From positions 9,896,679-9,960,678 of the forward strand of contig NC_081337.1 of NCBI RefSeq assembly GCF_022539665.2: a stretch of DNA of 64,000 nt. Reading direction: 5' to 3'. The notes beneath the pieces were generated by a model. That model was not told the origin of the DNA and searched no databases. It worked only from the letters and a program-made list of their open reading frames with translations. A program made the translations under genes and the position numbers. This DNA is from Daphnia carinata. Taxonomy: Eukaryota; Arthropoda; Branchiopoda; Diplostraca; Daphniidae. Of this stretch, positions 36,873 through 46,607 are shown in pieces (position 1 is the stretch's first letter; every line of letters begins with the position of its first letter).

Positions 36873-38854
36873 CTACCTTTTCTTGCTTTTCTTCTTGGTC
36901 ACGTCGTCACCGCCGGACGAAGCGATGTAAGTGCCTAGCTCGAGAGCCTCACGTGCCGCGTTGTTGATGAGCTTAAAACGGTCTCCACCGAGCAGAATGC
37001 CTCCAAACCAACGAGAAACAACTACAATGACGTTTTTTACGTCTAAAATCTGCGAAAGAAACAAAAAGAATATAAATCAAGACGATTTCGACGCTAACAT
37101 CAAATAAGAAAATATCTAACAGATGAAAACAACCGTTGCCAAGACGACAGGATATTTACGTAACAAAGAAACAAAAATAATGACCAGCCCACAGACATTG
37201 TTATTTAGTGTATCTTTATGCTTAGGTACAACTGACAGGTTTCTCATTAGAGGCACTATTGTACAGCTTCGCTTCGACCCACCCAGTCTTTCACTTTTTT
37301 TTTCACGATGGACGATAAGCCCCTACTGTTACGAAGGTGTCAAAGGTGAATAGCTAGACAGTAACAACAATGACAGCTGTAGGACAAACTCCTTATGTTG
37401 CGGTAAAATATCGTTAGTTTTGTGGACGTGAAATATAGATTTTTGGACGGGCATAATACGTACGAAAAATACAAGTTAAAACTTTAACATGCTGACAACC
37501 TACTACGTGTCAGCGCAAATACCATTTTACAAAACACCGATAAAAGTGGATATGTGCGTAACCGAACGGTAAAGCCGAATTGTCGGGTTAATCAAACAGT
37601 AGCCTTACATGTGCAACTAAAAAATATCGACACTACTTTGACTTTGGAGATAGATTAAAGAATTTGCGAAGTATAGTTAACAGAATCCCTGCGAGCACCT
37701 ATACAAATCAATACCTGAAGCAGATGCATCAACCGTCCACCGGCGTGAGTTTCACCATCATCATCACAATCTTGAAGCCACATTTTCGTCTGTTCATTGT
37801 ATATTCTGTAGGCGTAGATGTTGTGTGTAGCTTGTGCAATCTTACGGTTTTCGTACAACTTAGCTAAAACCAACCTAAGGGTTTAGAAATGAAACAAAAA
37901 CTTAATAATATAGATACAACGATATATTATAGAAATGTTTTATCGTACTTGACTTGGGTGGTATTAGTGACAGTAGCTACGTGACCCTGGAAGGTGCTTT
38001 TTCTTTCTGTAAACGGAACAGCGCTTGTTATAGGTGGACATTCTTGTTCCGAGTCCTCGTTTTCTAAAACACGAAACTTTTTGGGAATATCCTCTTTGCC
38101 CAGAGGGACTGTTTCATGGACCTCATGTTCAGTTAAGTTCACAACTTGTAATAGTTCTCGTAATTTTTCAATCCAAAGGTGAAGAATACTTTCTCCAGCA
38201 TGGTCTCTAGTAAACATTGTAACATTTAGTAAACCATTGCTTCCAATAATGTGACAGAAATAACCTACAGGTATATTTGTTCCAACTGATTGTAGATTTC
38301 GTCTCTGTCCTGTTCTTTCATCCATGGTGCCGTCAAAAGGTAGAATGGAGGTGATGTGGCTGGATACTCTGTAAAACCCTTGTCGGCATCTTAATTAACT
38401 TCCACGCAGGATGTGTTAAGAATAATTATACCTGCTGGCAATGTGATGAGAAGTGTTGCCGTTCTGTTATGTTCAGTTATTGTTGCACTAAACGTTCTGA
38501 ATGCCTCATCTTCTATTTTCCATTCGTCAGGATATATAGCTGAAAGTGCTTCAATTTCATCAACCTAAATGAAATATGATTGTTAAATGTCACCTCATGA
38601 ATAGGTCACATTTGTTTAATTGCTCTCGCTCATGCCGGGTGATTTGAAGTGGAAAATATTAGCTTTGTGTTTTTCTGATTCCAAGTTTAGTCAGTGGCTC
38701 ACAGCTGCCAGAGACTACATTTGCTGTACACAGGATCAAAAACAACACAAGTGATAGTTTCCATTCCAAATCAGAAGCTATGTGATAATCATATGAAAAT
38801 GTGAGTCACAAAGGTGAGGGTTACCTGTATGGATAAATTTTCTTCCTGATCCAT
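36873..38854 (-). CDS. impact: IMPACT homologue, RWD and UPF0029 domains, six exons
   Basis: IMPACT binds GCN1 and limits GCN1-dependent activation of GCN2, so it restrains eIF2alpha phosphorylation; the yeast homologue is YIH1. Exons (minus) are 38825-38854, 38432-38564, 38269-38368, 37949-38206, 37715-37874 and 36873-37049, totalling 858 bases, or 285 residues, with all phases closing. The N-terminal RWD domain shows VDEIEALSAIYPDEW and EYPATSPPFY. The C-terminal ancient domain shows TERKSTFQGH, KLYENRKIAQATHNIYAYRI, LQDCDDDGETHAGGRLMHLL and NVIVVVSRWFGGILLGGDRF. A lysine-rich tail (TKKKSKKR) ends the protein. The start is the first ATG, in a tiny ten-codon first exon. The intron at 38207-38268 is only 62 bp. 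Confidence 0.96.
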
Positions 38855-39071
38855 TTAATGTAGTTGGGTCACTTTCTTAATAAAAAATATTTTGTTTAGC
38901 TTTCAGAAACGAAACTTGCTAACCGACTAGATTACTAATTAGGAAATGAAAGTTTTGTATGAGGTCAAACAGCACCAAAAGCAGTAAGATTCAAAGCTAC
39001 GAAAATGACAACTTGCACGGAATAAAAGGCTAATAAAATTTTACAGTAAAGAACAGGAGGAAGAAATAAAC
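38855..39071. other. IMPACT upstream region
   Basis: This is the probable promoter and 5' UTR of IMPACT, ending at a transposon terminal sequence at 39072. I could not call a core promoter motif. Confidence 0.35.
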
Positions 39072-39160
39072 TATGGCAATCCGTTTTACCCAAAAAAAAA
39101 AAAATTTTGGCCTTTTTTTTTCTTTTTTACAGCTATGGCCATCTAGCGGCCAGATTCCTA
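39072..39160 (+). mobile_element. Solo terminal sequence of the TGGCAATCCG foldback family
   Basis: It begins TA then TGGCAATCCGTTTTAC, the same 16 bases that end the large palindromic element and nearly those that end the 195-bp element. An A run and a T run follow, then GGCCATCTAGCGG, resembling the subterminal GCCATCTA of the large element. No matching inverted end follows nearby, so this looks like a truncated copy or a solo end. Confidence 0.65.
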
Positions 39161-40388
39161 CTTAATTTTCTCATTCATTCCTTCAGACATGGATTGGATA
39201 ATATGGTTACTTGAACACTGGATTGGCAAATGCAGTACAGCTGACTTATGTTTCACATGGTCAGTTGGAGATTTCCCAGGCAAAATTTCTAGTAACTCAG
39301 CATTTGGTACCATCTTTACTATAATTTTATACAGTATCCTGCATGTCTCATTAATTAAGACTTAAATCCTTTTATAGATTGTCACATCAGTGAGCAAGGT
39401 TCAGTTTAGGGATTGAGAGCCCTCAGCGACTGTAACACCTAGCCCATATTCAAATTGTAGCACTTGATTGCTGCCACTGATTCTTCAAAATGCCTATTTT
39501 GTATGGAATGATTGACAGCCAAATGGTACTCCGATGTCACATAAATATCAATTGTTTACTTTATTTACATTTATTAAAAATTTTTGAAGGAATGATTTAA
39601 ACAAATGCCAAAGGTGAAACATGCTGGAAAAGCTTGATGTGAATGTGTAGACATAGTTTTGGAATTCAGAGGTGCAGCCGGCTGTTGGGTAAAACTTCAT
39701 CTAAATTTTGTTTCAATCCAATATGTTTTAGTTACTATTTGTGTGATTACGCAAAGGATTGGGCCATCCAGGCAATGTGGATATTCTGCCATGTACATGA
39801 CAAACTGAGGATTCTTCGTCAACATGCAAGATGTTACTCCCTGGTAATGCTTTTCTGCTGAGTTTTTTTAGTTTTCTAATTTTAATTGCCAATGTTGTAT
39901 TAGTAAACTACTGTTGGCAGAAAAGCTGATACATTGGGAAAACGGTTATGGCAAGTGCGATGAATAAATCACCATAGGTCAGTTGTCTTGCATTCACAAT
40001 TGCGACGAAGATGAATCATGGAGTCAAAAACATTAAAAGGTGGAACTATTTTAAATTTTTAAATTGTTTTAATTGGTGTATCGCTAAGTGCTGATACATG
40101 TGTAGAACATGCTGGAATTCATGTCATCCTGGAGAGGACTAAAAAAAACGAGCTTTATCCACAAAGCAGCTCATTAATCATGTCCCAAACGATTGTCTGC
40201 GTCAGCCAGCAATCTTTCAATGGCTAACAAGCATTTAATAGTTTTGAAAATCGCGGTTTGCACTCCCTAAGGCGACATTCCTTAATCCTCACCTGTCAAT
40301 AGATTTGAGTGCAACCATTTCTATTCTGAACTGTCGCCTACGAAATTCTTTTTCCATAAAATGAGGTGATATGATATTATAATGGAAA
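39161..40388. other. Spacer, nothing assigned
   Basis: AT-rich sequence between the solo terminal sequence and the truncated copy A of the palindrome-associated repeat. Open frames are short and unrecognised. Confidence 0.35.
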
Positions 40389-41335
40389 TTGTTGTCAAGA
40401 CTGCCGAGACCAGGTACATTGTTTATCTTAACGTTTAGTGATCAAAACAACCAACTTTGTAACCTATCTGTTTTTTGTGGTGCATGGAACGTCCAACCGG
40501 AAAGCCCATGGAAGATCTCTGTGTCCAACACGAAGGGTTCTTCGAAACTTTCGTATTCAAGTTTTGGCTATGGTGATCATTTGCAACTGCATAGCATTTT
40601 AGAAGCTCCTGCCAGGAATCTACAGGAATATGGCAGATGATGAATTTATGTACCATGTAAGCGATATCAATAAGAACGTCTTATGCTTATCTATGTTTTA
40701 TTTTCTTAATTTAGATTAATAGCAATAGTGAACCTGCGAAGGTTTCTGGTTGGGATGTGATGACAAAAAGTTATAATAATTTGAAGTACGGAATTGAACT
40801 TCCCTCCATCAGTCGGCTGTGTATTCCCGCGTATTACGGTATTAATTATTTAAAAATTGAAGTGGATATCTGTGCTCCCTTCCTTTCCGTAGCCCCGTTT
40901 CCCCTTGACTCGTAATAAGCCCGTAGGGGGTCATGCCCCTACTGTACGGTATATATAAAAATAACATATACCGAGGTTTGGAGGGCTCTGGCCGGAAAGG
41001 GGACGTGGGGTCCGCTTAGTCCGATGATGTGTTCACGGAGGGCGACGTGGTTACCCACAAATCCGAACTAAAGGTTAATCGCTCCAGTAAAAATGTTCCA
41101 AATCTTCGGCTCTTCTTCCGGCTTCTCTTAGCCAATCACCGGGTAATCTCCCCGGTGGGTCAACAAGGCAGTGTCTCCCCCTGCCTGGGTTGACGGCAAC
41201 TTTTGAAAGGGCTATTATGCCTTTTTAAAGTTGCAAAAATAATTCTAATGTGCAGAAAATTGTCAATAAAATTTTTCTTATAAAATATTTTTTCCAAAAT
41301 TTGTTTCTTTCATTGTCTGTGTTCGCTGTGTTCAC
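40389..41335 (+). mobile_element. Diverged, truncated copy (A) of the arm of the palindromic element
   Basis: Its right part repeats the hairpin-rich module found in both arms of the neighbouring element. Its left part resembles the segment just before the module in the left arm: an exon-like segment ending MYH at a GT donor, then after a short intron INSNSEPAKVSGWDV, against SMSH and VNSNIGSEKILGWG in the arm. It lacks a terminal sequence at its left end and abuts the palindrome at its right. The coding part is diverged and not clearly intact. Confidence 0.55.
40868..41335 (+). repeat. Hairpin-rich non-coding module, copy A
   Basis: It is a block of about 0.45 kb containing several self-complementary segments: AGGGG-TCATG-CCCCT, GGTATAT paired with ATATACC, CACCGGG paired with CCCGGTG, and a two-tier hairpin in which GTCAAC pairs with GTTGAC and AGGCAG with CTGCCT. 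It is less AT-rich than its flanks and lacks a long open frame. Copies B and C are nearly identical over this block although the sequence before it in copy A has diverged strongly. Confidence 0.75.
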
Positions 41336-41589
41336 ACATTACGTTTATCAACTTTTTGCCATAATAGCAATCTATTATGGCATATGGCAATCCGTTTTAC
41401 ATAAAAAAAAAAAAAAATGGCGGAAAAAAAAAAAAATCGCACTTTTTTCTCTTTTTTCTACCCGTAGCCATCTATCAGTCGGTTTCGTTATTACAGGCAT
41501 GTAAGCAATTTCAGTTAATTGTATCCCATTAGCAGTTAATTGAGTAGCGTGGCTGGAGAACAACGCGTGGCTGGAGGAACAATTGAAAA

Positions 41590-42606
41590 ATGGATAAGAT
41601 AATAAAACAAAAAATGGTAAGTATAAACATTATTATATTGGTTTTCAATTATTAATTATTGTTTATTAGATCAAATTATGAAGCTGCAGGCCCAGTTATT
41701 GGAACAACACAAAATATTAGATAACAAAGCTAAGGATCGTAGGCCTAACACGTAATGATTCTATTTATTTGCTTTTATTCATTCGTGTTTTGTAGCTCAA
41801 ATTTTGAGTCTTCAAGCTCAGCTAGGGGAAAAGAACAAATTGGAACGGAACAGTTTCCAAACAGTGAAGGAGGTTTTTCAAAACTCATCTCTAACTGAAC
41901 GTGAGGATGAGTTGGCATTAGGCGAACACAGCCAGGTACCTAAACTTTTCAAATAAGAATTCAAAATAAGTATAGAATTTTAAAAAACAGTTATTTATTG
42001 CTTAGTTATTCAGTCCACCACATGACAGTGTGTTAAATTTAAATTCTGTTAGTGCTGCACTAAAAGAATCGTTAGTAATAAGCTCATGCAGTGAAGGAAC
42101 TGAACAATTGTGGGAACCTATTTTTTTGCCGAAAATGGGTGTGGTACAGAAACCCAGAAATGGCACAAGTTCAACATGAAACATGGATTAGGTACTTTTC
42201 GGTTTTTTGTCTATCGAAAAAGTATTTTTAATGCTATTATTTTACATTCACAGAATTTTAGCAGGGGATCAAGTCAAGTCTGGAAGTGTTACAGGATGGA
42301 AGAGTGAGCCTACAGTTGAAAAACACTGAAAGTGTATTACCATTAAGGTATGAGGTAAGGTAATAGAGTATGCAAATTGTCTAATTAGAAGTACCATCTT
42401 GTGTGAATGAATGCTGTGTAACAGCAATCGGTTATAGTTCTGTCACAGCTAGAAGCCTCAAATAATTCTGCTTCTCTTGCTAAAGAACAACTTGTCCTTT
42501 ACGTTCAGAGTGTCGGTGAAGCTGGGTACTTAAATGGCCCTAAAGATGTTTTAATTTTGCTGCCGTTGCAGAGATGAACATCATACATGGACTTTTTAGG
42601 TATGAA
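41590..42606 (+). pseudogene. Left-arm copy of the element gene, frameshifted
   Basis: Exons correspond one to one with the open right-arm copy at 45180-46192, but two lesions disable it. The A run in exon 1 has six instead of seven A bases, shifting the phase of the first junction. The exon equivalent to LWERIWAENGCD has a T-run expansion at about 42119-42126 that shifts the frame. The last exon also differs (TTTAATTTTGCTGCCG replaces a serine-leucine-histidine-tryptophan segment). Splice sites are otherwise conserved. Confidence 0.65.
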
Positions 42607-43055
42607 AGAAATTTTCTTGAAGATTTTTTGAATTTATGACGAAGAATTTCTCCTCCTTTTTGCCAACCAGGTCTTATCTACCAAAAAAAATTTTTATCCA
42701 ATAGGAAAGGATTTTCATGTACTGGGAACACAACTATCAACAATGCAACATTCTACAGGTGCTAGTTTATCATTCAAGAGCCTTATACAATGAAGTTAAT
42801 CTGCAATTTGTATGTCCTTTCCCAAGCTTCCACCAGAAGTTGAATCTATGAGTCATGTAAGTTCCACGATCAACAATTGATGTGTTTAACGGTGTTGTTT
42901 TTCTTTTCTCAATATAGGTTAATAGTAACATTGGATCTGAAAAGATTCTTGGTTGGGGCAAGACACTGAATAAATTGTATTGATTGGATGGATGACATGA
43001 CATTGCTATACTTAATTCGGATTCCCCAGACGGTATTTGATATTTAAAAAATTGA

Positions 43056-43535
43056 AGTGCATATCTGGGCTCCCTTCTTTTCTGAAGCCCCGTTTCCCCT
43101 TGACTCATAATAAGCCCGTAGGGGGTCATGCCCCTACTGTACGGTATATATAAAAATAACATATACCGAGGTTTGGAGGGCTCTGGCCGGAAAGGGGACG
43201 TGGGGTGCCGCTTCGTCCGATGATGTGTTCACGGAGGGTGACGTGGCTGCCCACAAATCCGAACTAAAGGTTAATCGCTCCTGTAAAAATGTTCCAAATC
43301 TTCAGCTCTTCTTCCGGCTTCTCTTAGCCAATCACCGGGTAATCTCCCCGGTGGGTCAACAAGGCAGTGTCTCCCCCTGCCTGGGTTGACGGCAACTTTT
43401 GAAAGGGCTATTGTGCCTTTTTAAAGTTGCAAAAATAATTGTAATGTGCAGAGAATTGTCAATAAAATTTTTTTTATAAAATATTTTTTGCAAAATTCGT
43501 TTCTTTCATTGTCTGTGTTAGCTTTGTTCACATAT
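43056..43535 (+). repeat. Hairpin-rich non-coding module, copy B (left arm)
   Basis: It is the same structured block as copy A, differing by few substitutions over about 400 bases and including all the paired segments listed there. It lies toward the centre of the palindrome and faces copy C. Confidence 0.75.
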
Positions 43536-43639
43536 TACATTTATCAATTTTTTTTTTGGCTTTGCTTTATTTGTTTTTTTCACATTAGATGGTAAGGTGA
43601 CGGGTATTGGTTTATCGTTTATCTGTAAGCATTCTATTA

Positions 43640-43707
43640 TTATCCAGGGATCGAACCCTGGATGTTCGGTATACCTCGCCGATGCTCTACCAATGAGCCA
43701 CGAATCA
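43640..43707 (-). other. Degenerate tRNA-like sequence 1
   Basis: Read on the minus strand it has an A-box and D-arm like GTGGCTCATTGGTAGAGC and a perfect T-arm CAGGG-TTCGATC-CCTG carrying a B-box. The acceptor ends do not pair and the anticodon loop lacks the usual T33, so a functional tRNA is unlikely. It is the mirror partner of sequence 3 within the palindrome. Confidence 0.5.
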
Positions 43708-43827
43708 TATGATTTTAAATTGGCTTTTTTTTCTAGTCACTTGTAGACTTGCATTTACACTTAGAATAAAACTGAAATGCAATTCTGTAATATACTCTTC
43801 TACATTATTCTACTTCATTTTTACACA

Positions 43828-43897
43828 TCTACTGAGGTTTGAACCCAGGGTAACAGGTATTGCAGATAATAGCTCTACCACAGAGCTAAGAACCTTA
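43828..43897 (-). other. Degenerate tRNA-like sequence 2
   Basis: The minus strand shows TTAGCTCTGTGGTAGAGC (D-arm and A-box) and CTGGGTTCAAACCTCAG (T-arm and B-box). An anticodon region with GCA is possible, but the acceptor stem is poor. It lies in the unpaired centre of the palindrome. Confidence 0.45.
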
Positions 43898-43991
43898 TGG
43901 AAGTAATAGAAAGATAAACATATAGTTGTGAAAGACTGCATAAACATCCTAGACGATAACATATGATATGCGATAATAAAATATTTAAATA

Positions 43992-44062
43992 TATCTCGTG
44001 GCTCAATGTTAGAGCATCGGCGTTGCACGCTGAATATCTGGGGATCGGTTCCCATACGAGTA
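43992..44062 (+). other. Degenerate tRNA-like sequence 3
   Basis: The plus strand shows CTCGTGGCTCAATGTTAGAGC and GGGGATCGGTTCCC, followed by ACGAG, which can pair with the initial CTCGT. It matches sequence 1 up to ATCGGCG and then diverges in the anticodon region. Confidence 0.45.
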
Positions 44063-44249
44063 AAACAAAATACAAAATTACTTCATAAAATATCCAGATT
44101 GTTCCTTAAATCTAAGTTGAAGAATTCAAAGAGTGTAATAAATAATACTTACAGATAAACGATAAACCAATGTAAACAATGCTTACCATCAAAGGTGACA
44201 AAAACAATAAAGGTGAATTAAGCAAGCTAAATATAAAAAGTGTAACGTG

Positions 44250-44738
44250 TGAACACAGCGAATACAGACAATGAAAGAAACGAATTTTGCAAAAAATATT
44301 TTATAAAAAAAATTTTATTGACAATTCTCTGCACATTACAATTATTTTTGCAACTTTAAAAAGGCACAATAGCCCTTTCAAAAGTTGCCGTCAACCCAGG
44401 CAGGGGGAGACACTGCCTTGTTGACCCACCGGGGAGATTACCCGGTGATTGGCTAAGAGAAGCCGGAAGAAGAGCCGAAGATATGGAACATTTTTACTGG
44501 AGCGATTAACCTTTAGTTCGGATTTGTGGATAGCCACGTCGCCCTCCGTGAACACATCATCGGACTAAGCGGACCCCCACGTCCCCTTTCCGGCCAGAGC
44601 CCTCCAAACCTCGGTATATGTTATTTTTATATATACCGTACAGTAGGGGCATGACCCCCTACGGGCTTATTACGAGTCAAGGGGAAACGGGGCTACGGAA
44701 AGGAAGGGAGCCCAGATATGCACTTCAATTTTTTAAAT
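44250..44738 (-). repeat. Hairpin-rich non-coding module, copy C (right arm)
   Basis: It is the inverted counterpart of copy B, retaining the same hairpins and nearly the same sequence. Confidence 0.75.
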
Positions 44739-45179
44739 ATCAAATACCGTCTCGGGAATCCGAATGAAGTATAGAAATATCATGTCATCCATCCAATCAT
44801 TACAATTTATTCAGTGTCATGCCCCAAACAAGAATTTTTTCAGATCCAATGTTACTATTAACCTACACTGAGAAAAGAAAAACAACACCATTAAGCATCT
44901 CAATTGTTGCTCATGTGACTTACATGACTCACAGATTCAATTTCTGGCAGAAGCTCGGGAAAGGCCATACAAATTGTAGATGAAAATCATTGTATAAGGC
45001 TCTTGAAGGATAAAATAACACCCCTAGAATGTTGCATTGTTGATAGTTGTGTTCCCAGTATGCTGAAAATCCTTTCCTATTGGATAAATTTTTTTTTGTA
45101 GATTAGACATGGTTGGCAAAAAGGAGGAGAAAAGCTTCATCATAAATTCAAAAATTTTTCAAGAAAATTCCTTTCATAC

Positions 45180-46192
45180 CTAAAGAGTCCATGTATGATG
45201 TTCATCGCTGCAATGCCAGTGAAGTGAAACATCTTTAGGGCCATTTAAGTACCCAGCTTCACCAACACTCTGAGTGTAAAGGACAAGTTGTTCTTTAGCA
45301 AGGGAAGCAGAATTATTTGAGGTTTCTAGCTATAACAGAACTATAAAGGATTGCTGTTATACAGGATTCATTCACACAAGATGGTACTTCTCATTAGACA
45401 ATGTGCATACCCTATTACTTTACCTCATACCTTAATGGTAATGCACTCTCAGTGTTTTTTTCAACTGTAAGCTGACTCTTCCATCCTGTAACACTTCCAG
45501 ACTTGACTTGATCCCCTGCTAAAATTCTGTGAATGTAAAATAATAGCATTAAAAATACTTTTTCGATAGACAAAAAACCGAAAAGTACCTAATCCATGTT
45601 TCATGTTGAACTTGTGCCATTTCTGGGTTTCTGTATCACACCCATTTTCGGCCCAAATACGTTCCCACAATTGTTCAGTTCCTTCACTGCATGGGCTTAT
45701 TACTAACAATTCTTTTAGTGCAGCACTAACAGAATTTAACTTTAACACACTGTCAGGCAGTGGACTGAATAACTAAACAATAAATAATTGTTTGTTAAAA
45801 TTCTATACTTATTTTGAATTCTTATTTGAAAAGTTTAGGTACCTGGCTGTGTTCGCCTAATGCCAACTCATCCTCATGTTCAGTTAGGGATGAGTTTTGA
45901 AAAACCTCCTTCACTGTTTGGAAACTGTTCTGTTCCAATTTGTTCTTTTCCCCTAGCTGAGCTTGTAGACTCAAAATTTGAGCTACAAAACACGAATGAA
46001 TAAAAGCAAATAAATAGAATCATTACGTATTAGGCCTACGATCCCTAGCTTTGTTGTTATCTAATATTTTGTGTTGTTCCAATAACTGGGCCTGCAGCTT
46101 CATAATTTGATCTAATAAACAATAATTAATAATTGAAAACCAATATAATAATGTTTATACTTACCATTTTTTTGTTTTATTATCTTATCCAT
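45180..46192 (-). CDS. Unrecognised 198-residue spliced protein encoded by the palindromic element
   Basis: Five minus-strand exons, 46165-46192, 45843-45982, 45589-45772, 45424-45518 and 45180-45329, have GT-AG junctions and lengths summing to 597, exactly 199 codons with a TAG stop. The protein starts MDKIIKQKN and continues with a short predicted coiled coil (QILSLQAQLGEKNKLEQN), an acidic linker (TEHEDELALGEHSQ), a helical segment (VSAALKELLVI), LWERIWAENGCDTETQKWHK, and ends HWHCSDEHHTWTL. An extra exon-like segment in the first intron (about 46043-46109, IMKLQAQLLEQHKIL) is a diverged duplicate of the coiled-coil exon and would have the same entry phase. I know no family for it. It could be a transposition-related or captured host protein, and further 3' exons are possible. 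Confidence 0.5.
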
Positions 46193-46410
46193 TTTTCAAT
46201 TGTTCCTCCAGCCACGCGTTATTCTCCATCCACGCTACTGAACTAACTGCGAATGGAATCCAATGGACTGAAATTGCCTACGCCAGTCATAACGAGTCTG
46301 AGCGGTAGATGGCTACGTGTCGGAAAAAAAGAAAAAAGTGTGATTTTTTTTTTTTTTTTTTTGGCGAAATTTTTTTTTTTTTTGTGTGTAAAACGGATTG
46401 CCATAATCTA

Positions 46411-46605
46411 TGGCAATCCGTTGTACAACCCCCCCCCCCGCCCTCCCCCCCCCCCCAAAAAAAAATAATAGCGGCCTTTCTTTTTGTTTTACTGCTGTCG
46501 ACCGGTAGATGACGATAGCAGTGAAACAGAAAAAAAGACCGATATCTTTTTTTTTTTTTTTTTTTTTTTTTGGGGGGGGGGGGGGGGGGGTAAAACGGAT
46601 TGCCA
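46411..46605. mobile_element. 195-bp foldback MITE
   Basis: It starts TGGCAATCCGTTGTAC and ends with the reverse complement of TGGCAATCCGTTTTA, flanked by TA on both sides. Inside, a C-rich run (46427-46456) faces a G run (about 46572-46590), and CTGCTGTCGACCGG with its flanks is itself partly palindromic, so the whole unit can fold into one long hairpin. It lies five bases from the right end of the large element and shares its ends. Confidence 0.8.
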
Positions 46606-46607
46606 TA

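Larger units (their letters stand above)
41383..46405. mobile_element. 5.0 kb palindromic (foldback) TIR element
   Basis: The ends are exact inverted copies: TATGGCAATCCGTTTTAC at 41383-41400 and its reverse complement at 46388-46405, with TA at each outer edge as in a TA target duplication. The inverted similarity continues inward for about 2.3 kb (roughly 41383-43710 against 43992-46405), leaving a centre of about 280 bp. Each arm carries, from outside to inside, a subterminal A/T-rich tract, a five-exon gene, the hairpin-rich module and a tRNA-like sequence. The arms differ by scattered substitutions and indels, so this is not a simple assembly mirror. No transposase signature is recognisable; a TA target would fit a Tc1/mariner-like or other TA-targeting family, which is inference. 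Confidence 0.85.

Noticed and set aside
40868-41335. Hammerhead or HDV-like ribozyme in the repeated module
   Set aside because: I looked for the hammerhead core CTGATGA with a following GAAA and found only TCCGATGATG; no HDV-type nested pseudoknot could be established by eye.
43640-44062. Functional tRNA genes
   Set aside because: D-arm and T-arm motifs are present, but acceptor stems do not pair and anticodon loops are abnormal, so I call them tRNA-like only.
46253-46606. Proline-, phenylalanine- and lysine-run open frames on both strands
   Set aside because: They are translations of C, T, G and A homopolymers within the transposon end and the MITE.
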